The translations under genes were made by a program, and so were the position numbers. This document shows, one piece after another, positions 7,972 through 17,806 of a stretch of DNA of 64,000 nt. The stretch's first letter is position 1; every line of letters starts with the position of its first letter. This stretch comes from Parvularcula oceani (GTDB lineage: Bacteria; Pseudomonadota; Alphaproteobacteria; Caulobacterales; Parvularculaceae): NCBI RefSeq assembly GCF_000733125.1, contig NZ_JPHU01000006.1:62001-126000 (forward strand), written 5' to 3'. Under the pieces are notes generated by a model that was not told the DNA's origin, did not search any database, and saw only the letters and a list, made by a program, of their open reading frames with translations.

Positions 7972-9165
7972 ATGAACATTCACGAATATCAGGCCAAACA
8001 GCTCCTCAAGCGCTATGGCGCGCCCGTCGCGGACGGCGTCGTCGTCATGAATGCGGGCGAGGCCGAGGAAAAGGCGAAGCAGCTTCCCGGCCCGCTCTAC
8101 GTGGTCAAGGCGCAGATCCATGCCGGCGGGCGCGGCAAGGGCCACTTCAAGGAAGCCGAAGCGGGCGAGAAGGGCGGCGTGCGCCTGACCAAGACGCCCG
8201 AAGAGGCCGCCGCCGAAGCCAGGAAGATGCTCGGCAATACGCTCGTGACCAAGCAGACGGGCGAGGACGGCAAGACGGTCGGCCGGATCTATATCGAGGA
8301 TGGCGCCGACATCGACCGCGAGCTCTATCTCTCCGTGATCGTCGACCGGTCTTCGGGCCGGGTCGCGTTCATCGCCTCGACCGAAGGCGGCATGGACATC
8401 GAGGAAGTCGCCGAGTCGACGCCGGACAAGATCGCGACCGTCACCGTCGATCCGTCCGAGGGCATGACCGATGCGGTCGCGGACAAGCTGGTCGCGGCGC
8501 TGAAGCTCGACGGCAAGGCGGCCGAGCAGGGCCGCGAGCTAATGGGCACGCTCTACAAGGCCTTCACCGAGAGCGACATGGCGATGCTGGAGGTCAACCC
8601 GCTGATCGTCATGGAGAATGGCGGCCTGCGCGTTCTCGACGCCAAGGTCGGCTTCGATCCGAACGCCGAGTTCCGCCATGCCGAGTTCGAGGAGCTGCGC
8701 GACGAGACCGAGGAAGACCCCCTCGAGCTGCGCGCGGGCAAGTCGGACCTGTCCTACGTGAAGCTCGACGGCAATATCGGCTGCATGGTCAATGGCGCCG
8801 GCCTCGCCATGGCGACCATGGACATCATCAAGCATTACGGCGCCGAGCCCGCAAACTTCCTCGATGTCGGCGGCGGCGCGACCAAGGAGAAGGTGACCGA
8901 GGCCTTCAAGATCATCACCTCGGATGCCGGCGTGCAGGGCATCCTCGTTAACATCTTCGGCGGCATCATGCAGTGCGACGTCATCGCCGAGGGCGTTCTC
9001 GCCGCGGTCGAGGAGACGGGCCTGAACGTGCCGCTGGTCGTCCGCCTCGAAGGCACCAATGTCGACAAGGGCAAGGCGATCATCGACGGCTCCGACCTCA
9101 ACGTGATCGCGGCGAACGACCTCGACGACGCGGCGCAGAAGATCGTGAAGGCCGTCCAGGGCTGA
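7972..9165 (+). CDS. sucC: Succinyl-CoA ligase (ADP-forming) beta subunit
   Basis: A 397-aa ATP-grasp subunit that interconverts succinyl-CoA and succinate in the TCA cycle with substrate-level phosphorylation. It begins [12 protein letters not shown], has the conserved [10 protein letters not shown] loop, EVNPLIV and the C-terminal GAT-K and NIFGGI motifs of the flavodoxin-like domain. Full length. The start at 7972 follows GGAAGC. Its alpha-subunit partner sucD is not adjacent but 3 kb downstream, with a methyltransferase gene on the same strand and three opposite-strand genes between. Confidence 0.97.
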   Translation: MNIHEYQAKQLLKRYGAPVADGVVVMNAGEAEEKAKQLPGPLYVVKAQIHAGGRGKGHFKEAEAGEKGGVRLTKTPEEAAAEARKMLGNTLVTKQTGEDGKTVGRIYIEDGADIDRELYLSVIVDRSSGRVAFIASTEGGMDIEEVAESTPDKIATVTVDPSEGMTDAVADKLVAALKLDGKAAEQGRELMGTLYKAFTESDMAMLEVNPLIVMENGGLRVLDAKVGFDPNAEFRHAEFEELRDETEEDPLELRAGKSDLSYVKLDGNIGCMVNGAGLAMATMDIIKHYGAEPANFLDVGGGATKEKVTEAFKIITSDAGVQGILVNIFGGIMQCDVIAEGVLAAVEETGLNVPLVVRLEGTNVDKGKAIIDGSDLNVIAANDLDDAAQKIVKAVQG

Positions 9166-9168
9166 CGA

Positions 9169-9918
9169 TTGGACAATGCGCGCAGCTTCGGCGCCCATGC
9201 GGGCGCCTACAAGGCAGGGCGGCCGACCTATCCGGACGCCCTGTTCGACTGGCTCGCGCAGATGTCTCCCGCCCGGGAGGCCGTCTGGGACTGCGCCACG
9301 GGATCGGGTCAGGCCGCACTGGCGCTCGCCGAGCGGTTCGACCGGGTCTTCGCGACGGACATCGATGCGGCGCAGCTCGAACAGGCCGAGCCGCACCCGC
9401 GCATCGCCTATCGCGTCGCTCCGGCCGAGGCTTCGGGCCTTTTCGAGAACGGCGCGGACCTGATCACCGCGGCAACGGCGCTTCACTGGTTCGCAGGCAA
9501 GCCGTTCTGGGAAGAGGTGCGTCGGGTCGGACGACCCGGCAGCGTGTTCGCGGGCTGGGTCTATAGCGACATCATCGTGCCTGCCGCGATCGAGGATGCC
9601 TTGGTCGCCCCGCTGCGCGGGATGATCGATCCTTATTGGGCAGACGGAAACAGGATCGCCATGGCCGGTTACACGGCGGCGGCCCTGGAATTCCCGTTCG
9701 CCGAACTGACGGCGCCGCCCTTCGCGGTGGAGGTGTCGTGGAATGCCGAGCGGCTCATCGCCTATCTGCGGACCTGGTCCGCCCACACCCGCGCCATGAA
9801 AGAGCCCTCCCTCGCTTCGCGCCTCATCGCGGTCGAGGAGGCGGCGCTGGACCAGTTCGGCGGCGAGCCCTTCGAAATCCGCATGCCGCTTTCCCTGATC
9901 GGCGGGCGGGTCGGGTAG
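9169..9918 (+). CDS. Class I SAM-dependent methyltransferase (type 11)
   Basis: A 249-aa methyltransferase. The SAM-binding glycine motif is [15 protein letters not shown], the acidic ribose-binding residue is in ATDIDAAQL, and the post-motif line is [18 protein letters not shown], as in the UbiE/COQ5-like type 11 group. The substrate is unknown. It probably starts at a TTG four bases after the sucC stop, which implies translational coupling with sucC; the next in-frame ATG would remove the conserved start ([17 protein letters not shown]). A terminator hairpin lies just past its stop, but its T-tract faces the other strand. Confidence 0.8.
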   Translation: MDNARSFGAHAGAYKAGRPTYPDALFDWLAQMSPAREAVWDCATGSGQAALALAERFDRVFATDIDAAQLEQAEPHPRIAYRVAPAEASGLFENGADLITAATALHWFAGKPFWEEVRRVGRPGSVFAGWVYSDIIVPAAIEDALVAPLRGMIDPYWADGNRIAMAGYTAAALEFPFAELTAPPFAVEVSWNAERLIAYLRTWSAHTRAMKEPSLASRLIAVEEAALDQFGGEPFEIRMPLSLIGGRVG

Positions 9919-9948
9919 GGCTGTATCCGGCAGCGGGCGGCGCATGAA

Positions 9949-9972
9949 AAAGGGCGCCCTGCGGCGCCCTTT
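9949..9972 (-). terminator. Intrinsic terminator of the VPLPA-CTERM gene
   Basis: Perfect 10-bp stem AAAGGGCGCC / GGCGCCCTTT with a 4-base loop. On the minus strand the stem is followed by five T, so it terminates the minus-strand gene ending at 9995. Confidence 0.8.
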
Positions 9973-9994
9973 CCCTGGCATTCGGACCGGAGGC

Positions 9995-10795
9995 TTACGC
10001 CGCCGACTTCTTCCGGCTGAAGCGGAACGCGCCGCCCGCAATGCCGGCCGTCAGGAAGAAGGCTGCCGCACCGGGCAGCGGGACGGGAGAAATCTCCGCC
10101 GCGGCGACCGGGAGAAGCGCGACATAGCAGCCGCCCTCGACCGGCGTGTCGCCGAAATCGTCGCCGCAATTCCCGTCGACCTCGAACATCGTGCCGTCGC
10201 CGGTGCCATCGGCGAGCACGAGGCCGTGGATGACGATCTCCCGCAGGATCAGCGGGAAGAGGTCCTCCGCGCTGTAGACATTGCCGGTCGGCAGGGACGG
10301 CAGGAAGATCGAGCTGTCGGACAGGTCGAAGGTGACGTCATAGCTCGCCGTGCCGTCCTCCCCGGCGGTCAGGAAGGCCGTGCCGTTGCCCGGCTCGGTG
10401 ACGAGCTGGAGGAGGATGTCCCCGTAGAAGGGCACGCCCTCCAGGGTCTCGACGAAGCCGTCGCCGTCACCCTCGCCGGTCGTGTCCGCGCTTTGCGGCG
10501 GCGTCACCGAATCGGCCGGCGTGCCGCCGGGCACGGCGACGCCCTCTTCGAAGAGGCCGTGGATGTGCATGGGGTGGGGGCCGGCAGCGAGGCCGGTGAA
10601 ATCGAGGCTGACCTCGAGCGTGCCGTCCTCGGAATTGTAGACCAGCGTGCCGTTCCCATCGACGCCGCTGTCATTGAGTTCTTCGAAGTCGACCAGATAG
10701 GTCGTCAGATGAGCCGCCTGAGCGCCTCCCATGGACAGCGCTAGGGCAGCCCCCGCCGACATCAGCGCCGTCATCATCTTGTTGTTCTTGGTCAT
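9995..10795 (-). CDS. CHRD-like exported protein with VPLPA-CTERM sorting tail
   Basis: A 266-aa secreted protein. A signal peptide (MTKNNKMMTALMSAG, cleavage near AQA-AH) is followed by a beta-rich acidic domain containing GPHPMHIHG, a His cluster typical of CHRD domains. The C-terminus is a sorting signal: VPLPGAAAFFLT, a hydrophobic span, then the basic tail FSRKKSAA. Such VPLPA-CTERM tails are recognised and processed by exosortase/archaeosortase-like transpeptidases in alphaproteobacteria, linking the protein to envelope or exopolymer export. No exosortase gene is in the window. It has its own terminator and sits between sucC and sucD on the opposite strand. Confidence 0.82.
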   Translation of the reverse strand: MTKNNKMMTALMSAGAALALSMGGAQAAHLTTYLVDFEELNDSGVDGNGTLVYNSEDGTLEVSLDFTGLAAGPHPMHIHGLFEEGVAVPGGTPADSVTPPQSADTTGEGDGDGFVETLEGVPFYGDILLQLVTEPGNGTAFLTAGEDGTASYDVTFDLSDSSIFLPSLPTGNVYSAEDLFPLILREIVIHGLVLADGTGDGTMFEVDGNCGDDFGDTPVEGGCYVALLPVAAAEISPVPLPGAAAFFLTAGIAGGAFRFSRKKSAA

Positions 10796-10915
10796 CCCAG
10801 TCGCCTCTCTCGCTTTGGTTAACGATGAAGAGACGGGCGGGAGAGGCTGGCGGTTGCGTCACGTCGGCGTGTAACTGCCAGAATCTTCAGTGTTTTGCCG
10901 TTATTCGAACAAAAT

Positions 10916-10944
10916 GCCGCCCCCGGCGGGAAGCCGGGGGCGGC
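10916..10944 (-). terminator. Intrinsic terminator of csbD
   Basis: Perfect 12-bp GC stem (left arm 10916-10927, right arm 10933-10944) with a GGGAA loop (as read on the + strand). On the minus strand it is followed by ATTTTGTTC, 16 bases past the csbD stop. Confidence 0.75.
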
Positions 10945-10959
10945 GGAAGCGTGGCAGTG

Positions 10960-11136
10960 TCACTTGCCCTTGAGGGCGTCTTTCACATTGCCGACGGCCT
11001 TGCGCAGGCTGCCTTCGCTCTTGTCGGCCTTGCCTTCGGCTTCGAGGTTCTCGTCGCCGGTCACCTTGCCGGCCGTCTCCTTGACCGAGCCCTGGACCTT
11101 CTTGCCTTGGCCCTTGGCGTGCTGTTCGTCTGCCAT
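10960..11136 (-). CDS. CsbD family stress protein
   Basis: A 58-aa hydrophilic protein: MADEQHAKGQGKKVQGSVKE, then KVTGDENLEAEGKAD, ending KAVGNVKDALKGK. This is the CsbD/YjbJ pattern of Gly-Lys-Ala repeats found in general-stress-induced proteins of unknown mechanism. The start has GAAAGGAG directly upstream. It lies 18 bp after the DUF1206 gene and shares its operon. Confidence 0.88.
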   Translation of the reverse strand: MADEQHAKGQGKKVQGSVKETAGKVTGDENLEAEGKADKSEGSLRKAVGNVKDALKGK

Positions 11137-11154
11137 GTCGTGCTCCTTTCGGGG

Positions 11155-11982
11155 TTACGCGGTGGCGCCGCGAAGCTTGCCCTTCGCTTCGCCCTCGGGA
11201 TCGGGGATGAAGCGGTAGCGGGCTTGGAGAATGCTGAAGAGGCCGAAGGCGACGAGGCCCAGGCCGATCAGGCCGAGCAGGATCGAGCCCCAGGCCTGCC
11301 CCCGCAGCCAGTCGAGCGCGCCGCCGACGCCGCGGGCATTGTCGGGGTTCGCGGTGAAGGCCGCGACCAGGAGGAAGACGCCGATGATCGCGAAGATCAC
11401 CGCGCGGCTCAGAATGCCGGCCTTGATCGCCTTGTTGACCCAGCCCCTGTGCTCCGGGATCCGGGTGCGGGCCTTGTATTCTTCCTTGATCGCCTTCTTG
11501 GCCTGCGCCGCCGCGGCGGCGAGGCCGATCAGCCCCGCAATGCCGACGAGGATGCGGCCGAAGGGCGCCTGCATCAGCTTGGCGGTCAGGGAGTCCGCGC
11601 CGCCTGTGCCGCCCCCCGCAGCGCCGAAGATCAGCATGAAGCAGTAGACGGCGAGCGCGAAATAGGTGAGCCCCGCGAAGAAATGCGCCACCCGCTTGGC
11701 GGTGCCTTCCTTGTCATGGCCCTGGTTTTCGAGGTCGAGCGCGGCGGCGGTCGTCCGCCAGATGCCGTAGCCGAACAGGCCGATGCCGATCAGCACGAGG
11801 GCGAAGACGCCCCATCCGCTGTCCGCCAGCGTGCGCAGCGCGCCCGTGCTGCCCGTCGTCTGCCCGCCGGAGCCGAAGGCCGCGAGCACGGCGAGCCCGC
11901 CGATCAGGCAGTAGGTCACGCCGCGCGCGGCGAAGCCCGCCCGTGCCAGTTTCTCGAACAGATCCTTCTTCGATGCGTCCAT
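11155..11982 (-). CDS. DUF1206 integral membrane protein
   Basis: A 275-aa inner-membrane protein with about six hydrophobic segments arranged as three repeats, each starting with a helix such as LFEKLARAGFAARGVTYCLIG, VAHFFAGLTYFALAVYC, or IKAGILSRAVIFAIIGVF. This is the triple DUF1206 architecture. Function unknown; the gene often accompanies stress genes, and here CsbD follows in the same operon. The ATG at 11982 was chosen because AAGGAGA lies 9 bases upstream, whereas the frame extending to 12045 has no ribosome binding site. Confidence 0.85.
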   Translation of the reverse strand: MDASKKDLFEKLARAGFAARGVTYCLIGGLAVLAAFGSGGQTTGSTGALRTLADSGWGVFALVLIGIGLFGYGIWRTTAAALDLENQGHDKEGTAKRVAHFFAGLTYFALAVYCFMLIFGAAGGGTGGADSLTAKLMQAPFGRILVGIAGLIGLAAAAAQAKKAIKEEYKARTRIPEHRGWVNKAIKAGILSRAVIFAIIGVFLLVAAFTANPDNARGVGGALDWLRGQAWGSILLGLIGLGLVAFGLFSILQARYRFIPDPEGEAKGKLRGATA

Positions 11983-12158
11983 GACCGAACGTCTCCTTCT
12001 CGTTCCCGACGACCCGAACACGCAGAAGCGGCCTTCGTCCCCCATGCGAACTGCGCGCGGTTGCGCGGTTCGCCTTGTCTCGGTCAGGTCTGCTCGCTAC
12101 TCCCCCCGCAACCTTCAGAACCATTGCCCGGGCGGGCAGTCAGGCAAGCGGAGCGTCC

Positions 12159-13058
12159 ATGTCGATTCTGGTGAACAAGAACACGAAGGTCCTGTGCCAG
12201 GGCCTGACCGGCAAGACCGGCACCTTCCACACCGAGCAGGCCATCGCCTATGGCACCAAGATGGTCGGCGGCGTGGTGCCCGGCAAAGGCGGCCAGACCT
12301 GGGAAGCCGGAGAGGCTGCCAAGGGGGCGACCCTGCCGGTCTATGACGACGTGAAGACGGCGCGGGAGAAGACCGGCGCCGATGCCTCCGTCGTCTATGT
12401 GCCGCCGAAATTCGCGGCGGCCTCGATCCTCGAAGCCATCGAGGCCGAGATGCCTCTCGTCATCGTGATCACCGAGGGCATCCCCGTCCTCGACATGGTC
12501 AAGGTGAAGGATGCGCTCAAAGGTTCGAAGACGCGCCTCGTGGGCCCGAACTGCCCGGGCGTCATCACGCCGGACGAATGCAAGATCGGCATCATGCCGG
12601 GTCACATCCACCGCCGCGGCTCGGTCGGCATCGTGTCGCGCTCGGGCACGCTGACCTATGAGGCGGTGCATCAGACCACCAATGCGGGCCTCGGCCAGTC
12701 GACCTGCGTCGGCATTGGCGGCGACCCGGTGAAGGGCATGGACTTCATCGACGTGCTCGAGATGTTCCTCAAGGACGACGAGACCGAGAGCATCATCATG
12801 ATCGGCGAGATCGGCGGTTCCGCCGAGGCCGAGGCGGCGCAGTTCCTGGCCGAGAATTCGGTCAAGAAGCCCACTGTCGGCTTCATCGCCGGCGTCACGG
12901 CGCCTCCGGGCCGCCGCATGGGCCATGCGGGCGCCATCGTCTCGGGCGGCGACGATACGGCGGAAGCCAAGATCGAAGCCATGCGCAAGGCCGGCATCGC
13001 GGTCAGCCCGACGCCCGCCGCGCTCGGCACCACGCTGGTAGAAGTTCTGAAAGGCTAA
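12159..13058 (+). CDS. sucD: Succinyl-CoA ligase (ADP-forming) alpha subunit
   Basis: A 299-aa CoA-binding subunit of succinyl-CoA synthetase. It has the Rossmann start [19 protein letters not shown], the NCPGVITP and GIMPGHIH segments, [12 protein letters not shown], and the phosphohistidine region [13 protein letters not shown] with the active His in GHAG. Full length. A short GC-rich leader from about 12090 separates it from the divergent DUF1206 gene. Acts with SucC and feeds from the SucAB complex encoded just downstream. Confidence 0.97.
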   Translation: MSILVNKNTKVLCQGLTGKTGTFHTEQAIAYGTKMVGGVVPGKGGQTWEAGEAAKGATLPVYDDVKTAREKTGADASVVYVPPKFAAASILEAIEAEMPLVIVITEGIPVLDMVKVKDALKGSKTRLVGPNCPGVITPDECKIGIMPGHIHRRGSVGIVSRSGTLTYEAVHQTTNAGLGQSTCVGIGGDPVKGMDFIDVLEMFLKDDETESIIMIGEIGGSAEAEAAQFLAENSVKKPTVGFIAGVTAPPGRRMGHAGAIVSGGDDTAEAKIEAMRKAGIAVSPTPAALGTTLVEVLKG

Positions 13059-13119
13059 CGCCGTAGGCGAGGACTAGCTGTTGCGCGCGGGCCGCGGCCC
13101 GTTAAGTACAGTGTCAACC

Positions 13120-13172
13120 GAGGCGGGTATGCCCGCCTCCTTCACGTCCTGAGGCCGGGCGGGAGCCCGGCC
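13120..13172 (+). promoter_or_regulatory. Two hairpins in the sucD-sucA intergenic region
   Basis: First hairpin: GAGGCGGG / CCCGCCTC (13120-13139, loop TATG). Second: GGCCGGGC / GCCCGGCC (13153-13172, loop GGGA), 23 bp upstream of the sucA ATG. Neither has a clear T-tract; they may attenuate readthrough from sucD or stabilise the sucAB message. Confidence 0.45.
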
Positions 13173-13195
13173 CGATCTGCGAGGCCCAGCGTCCC

Positions 13196-16159
13196 ATGGC
13201 CCATGACGGCTCACAAGGCGACGACTTCAACACGCGGGAGGCCGTCGCCTCCACTTCCTTCCTGAGCGGCGCGAATGCCGGCTACCTCGCCGAGCAGCAT
13301 GCCCGCTATGCGAAGAATCCCGCCAGCGTCGATCCCGAGCTGCGCGCCTATTTCGACGGCCTCGGCAGCGACGGCGCGAGCGAGAACGCGAACGGCCCCT
13401 CCTGGTCGCGCAGCGACTGGCCCACCCGGTCGGGCGATGAGCTGACGGCCGCGCTGTCGGGCGACTGGTCCGCGCTCGAAGGGGCCTTCGAACGCAAGAT
13501 CGAGAAGCGCTCGCCCGAGCTTGCGCCCGCGGATGTGCGCGCCGCCGTGTCCGATTCGGTCCGGGCGCTGATGCTCATCCGGGCCTACCGCATCCGCGGC
13601 CACCTCATCGCGGACCTCGATCCGCTGGAGATGCGCACGCTCGAGGTCCACCCCGAACTCGACCCGCAGACCTACGGCTTCGCCGAGGAGGACTGGGGCC
13701 GCGAGATCTTCATCGATCAGGTGCTGGGGCTCGAGACGGCGAACCTGCACACGATCATGGAGATCCTCCGCCGCACCTATTGCGGCACCTTCGCGATCGA
13801 GTTCATGCACATCACTGACCCGACGCAGAAGCAGTGGCTTCAGCAGCGGATCGAGGGCATGGACAAGGAGATCAAGTTCACCGCCGAGGGCAAGCGGGCG
13901 ATTCTCTCCAAGCTGATCGAGGCTGAGGGCTTCGAGAACTTCCTCCACGTCAAATATCAGGGCACGAAGCGCTTCGGGATCGACGGCGGCGAGGCCATGG
14001 TTCCCGCGCTCGAGCAGATCATCAAGCGCGGCGGCGCCCTTGGCGTCGAGGAGATCACGGTCGGCATGCCCCACCGGGGGCGCCTGAACGTGCTCGCCGC
14101 CGTGATGGGCAAGCCCTATCACCAGATCTTCCACGAGTTCCAGGGCGGCGCGGCCATCCCTTCGGATGTCGGCGGCTCGGGCGATGTGAAATATCATCTC
14201 GGCGCTTCCTCGGACCGCGAGTTCGACGGCAACAAGGTTCACCTGTCGCTCGCCGCGAACCCCAGCCATCTCGAAGCGGTCGATCCGGTGGTGCTGGGCA
14301 AGTCGCGCGCCAAGCAGGACATGAACCCGCCGCGCACCAAGCTGACGCAGGCGCGCACCCATGTCCTGCCGCTTCTGCTGCATGGCGATGCGGCCTTTGC
14401 GGGGCAGGGCGTGGTCGCGGAATGCTTCGGCTTCACCGGACTGCGCGGCTATCGCACGGGCGGCACGATCCATTTCATCGTCAACAACCAGATCGGCTTC
14501 ACGACGAGCCCGCGCTTCGCGCGCAGCTCTCCTTATCCGTCCGATGTCGCCAAGATGGTCGAAGCGCCGATCTTCCACGTCAATGGCGACGACCCGGAGG
14601 CCGTGGTCTTCGCGGCCAAGGTCGCGACCGAGTTCCGGCAGGAATTCGGCCATGACGTGGTTCTCGATATGTGGTGCTACCGCCGCTACGGGCACAATGA
14701 GGGCGACGAGCCGAGCTTCACCCAGCCCCTGATGTACAAGCGCATCAAGGCGCGAGAGAGCTCCCCGGTGCTCTATGCGCAGCGCCTGATCGAAGAAGGC
14801 GTGGTCACGGAGGAAGAGGTCCAGCGCGAGCGCGACGACTTCAAGGCCTTCCTTGCCGAGGAATTCGACGCCGGCGGGCCCTATGAGCCGAAAAAGGCCG
14901 ACTGGCTCGACGCGCACTGGAAAGGGTTCCGTCCGCCCCAGGAGGATGACCGCCGCGGCAATACCGCCGTCTCCATGGAGCGCCTGCGCGAGATCGGCGC
15001 GAAGCTGACCCATGTTCCCTCGGACCTGAAGATCCACAAGACGCTGGCCCGCATCCTCAAGGCGAAGAAGGCCGCGATCGATGCGGGGGAAGGGATCGAC
15101 TGGGCGACGGCAGAGGCGCTCGCCTTCGGCTCGCTCCTCAAGGAAGGCTACCGCGTCCGCCTGTCCGGCCAGGACTCCGTGCGCGGCACGTTCAGCCAGC
15201 GCCACGCGCAATTCGTCGATCAGGAGACGGAGAAGCGCTGGACGCCGCTGCGGCACCTGGGCGGCGATCAGGCCGAATTCGAGGTGATCGATTCGAACCT
15301 GTCCGAATTCGCGGTGATGGGCTTCGAATACGGCTATTCGCTCGCCGACCCCTGCACGCTCGCCCTGTGGGAAGCGCAGTTCGGCGATTTCGCCAATGGC
15401 GCGCAGGTCATCTTCGACCAGTTCATCTCCTCGGCCGAGCGCAAGTGGCTGCGCATGTCGGGCCTGACGCTCCTCCTGCCGCACGGCTATGAGGGGCAGG
15501 GGCCGGAGCATTCCTCCGCCCGGCTCGAGCGCTATCTGCAGGCCTGCGCCCAGGACAACATCCAGGTCGCCAACTGCACGACGCCTGCGAACTATTTCCA
15601 CATCCTGCGGCGCCAGCTGAAGCGCGATTTCCGCAAGCCGCTCATCCTGATGACGCCCAAGAGCCTGCTGCGCCACAAGCGGGCGGTCTCGACCCTGGAG
15701 GAGATGAGCAATGGCTCGTCCTTCCACCGCGTGCTCCAGGACGATGCGGAATACCGGCCCGGCAGCACGGTCGACCTCGTCCCCGACAATGTGGTGCGGC
15801 GGGTCGTGATGTGCTCCGGCAAGGTCTATTACGACCTGCTCGAAGAGCGCGAGAATCGGGGTATCAACGACGTCTACCTGATGCGCGTCGAGCAGTTCTA
15901 TCCGTTCCCGGCGCAGTCGCTGATGAAGGAACTGCGCCGCTTCGACCAGGCGGAGATGGTCTGGTGTCAGGAAGAGCCGAAGAACATGGGCGGCTGGTCC
16001 TTCATGGAGCCGAACCTCGAATGGACGCTGGGACAGGTGGGCGCCAAGCATGGCCGGGCCCGCTATGCCGGCCGCCCCGCCGCCGCCTCGACGGCGACGG
16101 GTCACGCCGCCCAGCATAGACAGGAACTCGCAGCCTTCCTCGACGAAGCGCTGAGTTAG
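13196..16159 (+). CDS. sucA: 2-oxoglutarate dehydrogenase E1 component
   Basis: A 987-aa thiamine-diphosphate enzyme that decarboxylates 2-oxoglutarate and transfers succinyl to the lipoyl group of E2. The N-terminal segment [59 protein letters not shown] and the ThDP-binding [13 protein letters not shown] are typical. The C-terminal transketolase-like part includes [29 protein letters not shown] and EEPKNMGGW. Length is standard. Followed after 11 bp by sucB, so sucAB is an operon. E3 (lpd) is not in the window. Confidence 0.97.
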   Translation: MAHDGSQGDDFNTREAVASTSFLSGANAGYLAEQHARYAKNPASVDPELRAYFDGLGSDGASENANGPSWSRSDWPTRSGDELTAALSGDWSALEGAFERKIEKRSPELAPADVRAAVSDSVRALMLIRAYRIRGHLIADLDPLEMRTLEVHPELDPQTYGFAEEDWGREIFIDQVLGLETANLHTIMEILRRTYCGTFAIEFMHITDPTQKQWLQQRIEGMDKEIKFTAEGKRAILSKLIEAEGFENFLHVKYQGTKRFGIDGGEAMVPALEQIIKRGGALGVEEITVGMPHRGRLNVLAAVMGKPYHQIFHEFQGGAAIPSDVGGSGDVKYHLGASSDREFDGNKVHLSLAANPSHLEAVDPVVLGKSRAKQDMNPPRTKLTQARTHVLPLLLHGDAAFAGQGVVAECFGFTGLRGYRTGGTIHFIVNNQIGFTTSPRFARSSPYPSDVAKMVEAPIFHVNGDDPEAVVFAAKVATEFRQEFGHDVVLDMWCYRRYGHNEGDEPSFTQPLMYKRIKARESSPVLYAQRLIEEGVVTEEEVQRERDDFKAFLAEEFDAGGPYEPKKADWLDAHWKGFRPPQEDDRRGNTAVSMERLREIGAKLTHVPSDLKIHKTLARILKAKKAAIDAGEGIDWATAEALAFGSLLKEGYRVRLSGQDSVRGTFSQRHAQFVDQETEKRWTPLRHLGGDQAEFEVIDSNLSEFAVMGFEYGYSLADPCTLALWEAQFGDFANGAQVIFDQFISSAERKWLRMSGLTLLLPHGYEGQGPEHSSARLERYLQACAQDNIQVANCTTPANYFHILRRQLKRDFRKPLILMTPKSLLRHKRAVSTLEEMSNGSSFHRVLQDDAEYRPGSTVDLVPDNVVRRVVMCSGKVYYDLLEERENRGINDVYLMRVEQFYPFPAQSLMKELRRFDQAEMVWCQEEPKNMGGWSFMEPNLEWTLGQVGAKHGRARYAGRPAAASTATGHAAQHRQELAAFLDEALS

Positions 16160-16170
16160 GAAGAAGACGA

Positions 16171-17721
16171 ATGACGGATATCGTGGTGCCCGCAGCGGGC
16201 GAAAGCGTCACCGAAGCCGATATCGGCGAGTGGCTGGTGAAGGTCGGCGACCGGGTGAAGGCCGATCAGCCCATCGTCAGCCTGGAGACCGACAAGGCGG
16301 CGATGGACGTGCCCGCGCCGGCCGATGGGGTGATCACCTCGATCGACGCGCAGGAAGGCGACACGGTGTCGGTCGGCGACGTCATCGCCAAGATGGAAGA
16401 GGGCGACGCCGCCACTGCCAAGGACGCGCCGAAGTCCGGCGGGATCGAGCAGGACTCGAAGGGCAAGGCGAAGGATGCCGGCAATGGCGGCAGCGCCGGG
16501 GCCGATGGCGGCGCTGCGGCCTCGGGCAAGGCCGAAGGCGAAGAGGTCGAGATCGTCGCGCCCTCCTCGGGCGAAAGCGTGACCGAGGCCGATATCGGCG
16601 AGTGGCTGGTCAAGGTCGGCGACTACGTCAATGCGGATGATCCGATCGTCAGCCTGGAGACGGACAAGGCGGCCGTCGACGTGCCCGCGCCGACCTCCGG
16701 CACGCTCAAGGAGATCAAGGCGCAAGAAGGCGACACCGTCGCCGTGGGAGACGTGCTCGGCATCCTCGTCTCCGGCGAGGTGAGCGGCAAGCCGTCCGCG
16801 CCCGCGCCCGCCGAGCAGAAAGAGCAGACGCCGCAGCAGACGAACCAGAAGCTGTCCACGCTCTCCCCCGCGCCGCGCCGCGTGGTCGAGGAGCGGGGCC
16901 TCGACGCCTCGCAGATCGAGGGGACCGGCAAGGATGGCCGGGTCACGAAAGGCGACGCGCTCGCCCATCAGCCGCAGCAGGCGAAGCCCGCCGCCCGTCC
17001 GGCGGAGCCGCGCTCGCTCGAGGAGCGCGAGGAGCGAGTGAAGATGTCCCGCCTGCGCCAGACCATCGCCCGGCGCCTCAAGGAGAGCCAGGACACGGCG
17101 GCGCAGCTGACCACCTTCAACGACGTCGACATGACGGCGGTGATGGAAGCGCGCTCTCAGTACAAGGAGCTCTTCGAGAAGAAGCACGGCGTGAAGCTCG
17201 GTTTCATGTCCTTCTTCGTGAAGGCCTGCGTGCAGGCGCTGCGCGAAGTGCCCGATGTCAACGCCGAGATCGACGGCACGGACATCATCTACAAGAACCA
17301 TTACGACATCGGCATCGCGGTCGGCACCGAAAAGGGCCTCGTCGTTCCGGTCCTGCGCGATGCCGAGGCCAAGTCGCTCGCGCAGATCGAGAAGGACATC
17401 AACGATTTCGGCAGGCGCGCCCGCACCGGCGACCTCAAGCTCGACGAGATGCAGGGCGGCACGTTCACCATCACCAATGGCGGCGTGTACGGATCGCTGA
17501 TGTCCACGCCGATCCTGAACATGCCGCAATCGGGCATTCTCGGCATGCACCGGATCGAGAAGCGCCCGGTCGTCGTCGGCGATCAGGTGGTCGTGCGGCC
17601 GATGATGTATCTGGCGCTGAGCTACGATCACCGGATCGTGGACGGGAAAGGCGCCGTGACCTTCCTCGTGCGGGTGAAGGAAAATCTCGAGGATCCGCAG
17701 CGCCTGCTGCTGGACCTCTGA
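16171..17721 (+). CDS. sucB: 2-oxoglutarate dehydrogenase E2 with two lipoyl domains
   Basis: A 516-aa dihydrolipoamide succinyltransferase, about 100 aa longer than usual. Residues about 1-77 and 128-205 are two near-identical lipoyl domains, each with [19 protein letters not shown] or a close variant and the lipoylated Lys in LETDKAA (AMDV in one, AVDV in the other). An Ala/Gly/Lys-rich linker joins them. Then come a peripheral-subunit-binding domain ([26 protein letters not shown]) and the catalytic domain with [14 protein letters not shown] and the active site [13 protein letters not shown]. OdhB proteins generally carry one lipoyl domain, so the duplication is unusual. It ends the sucAB operon. 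Confidence 0.95.
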   Translation: MTDIVVPAAGESVTEADIGEWLVKVGDRVKADQPIVSLETDKAAMDVPAPADGVITSIDAQEGDTVSVGDVIAKMEEGDAATAKDAPKSGGIEQDSKGKAKDAGNGGSAGADGGAAASGKAEGEEVEIVAPSSGESVTEADIGEWLVKVGDYVNADDPIVSLETDKAAVDVPAPTSGTLKEIKAQEGDTVAVGDVLGILVSGEVSGKPSAPAPAEQKEQTPQQTNQKLSTLSPAPRRVVEERGLDASQIEGTGKDGRVTKGDALAHQPQQAKPAARPAEPRSLEEREERVKMSRLRQTIARRLKESQDTAAQLTTFNDVDMTAVMEARSQYKELFEKKHGVKLGFMSFFVKACVQALREVPDVNAEIDGTDIIYKNHYDIGIAVGTEKGLVVPVLRDAEAKSLAQIEKDINDFGRRARTGDLKLDEMQGGTFTITNGGVYGSLMSTPILNMPQSGILGMHRIEKRPVVVGDQVVVRPMMYLALSYDHRIVDGKGAVTFLVRVKENLEDPQRLLLDL

Positions 17722-17729
17722 AGAGTGCG

Positions 17730-17756
17730 GCGGGCGGCCTCCGGCAGGCCGCCCGC
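17730..17756 (+). terminator. Hairpin after sucB, probable terminator
   Basis: Perfect 11-bp GC stem (arms 17730-17740 and 17746-17756) starting 9 bases past the sucB stop. No T-tract follows, so termination would be Rho-assisted or weak. Confidence 0.5.
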
Positions 17757-17806
17757 GCTGCATCGCAGCGCGTTGAAGCCAAGGCGGTTCCGGCGTAAGG
17801 CGCGCC

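Noticed and set aside
13211-16117. Very long open frame antisense to sucA (similar ones lie antisense to gyrA, the S9 peptidase, the TonB receptor and phaC)
   Set aside because: Open only because strongly GC-biased third positions remove stops on the opposite strand. The translations are Arg/Ala/His-rich without domains, and the sense frames encode clear proteins.
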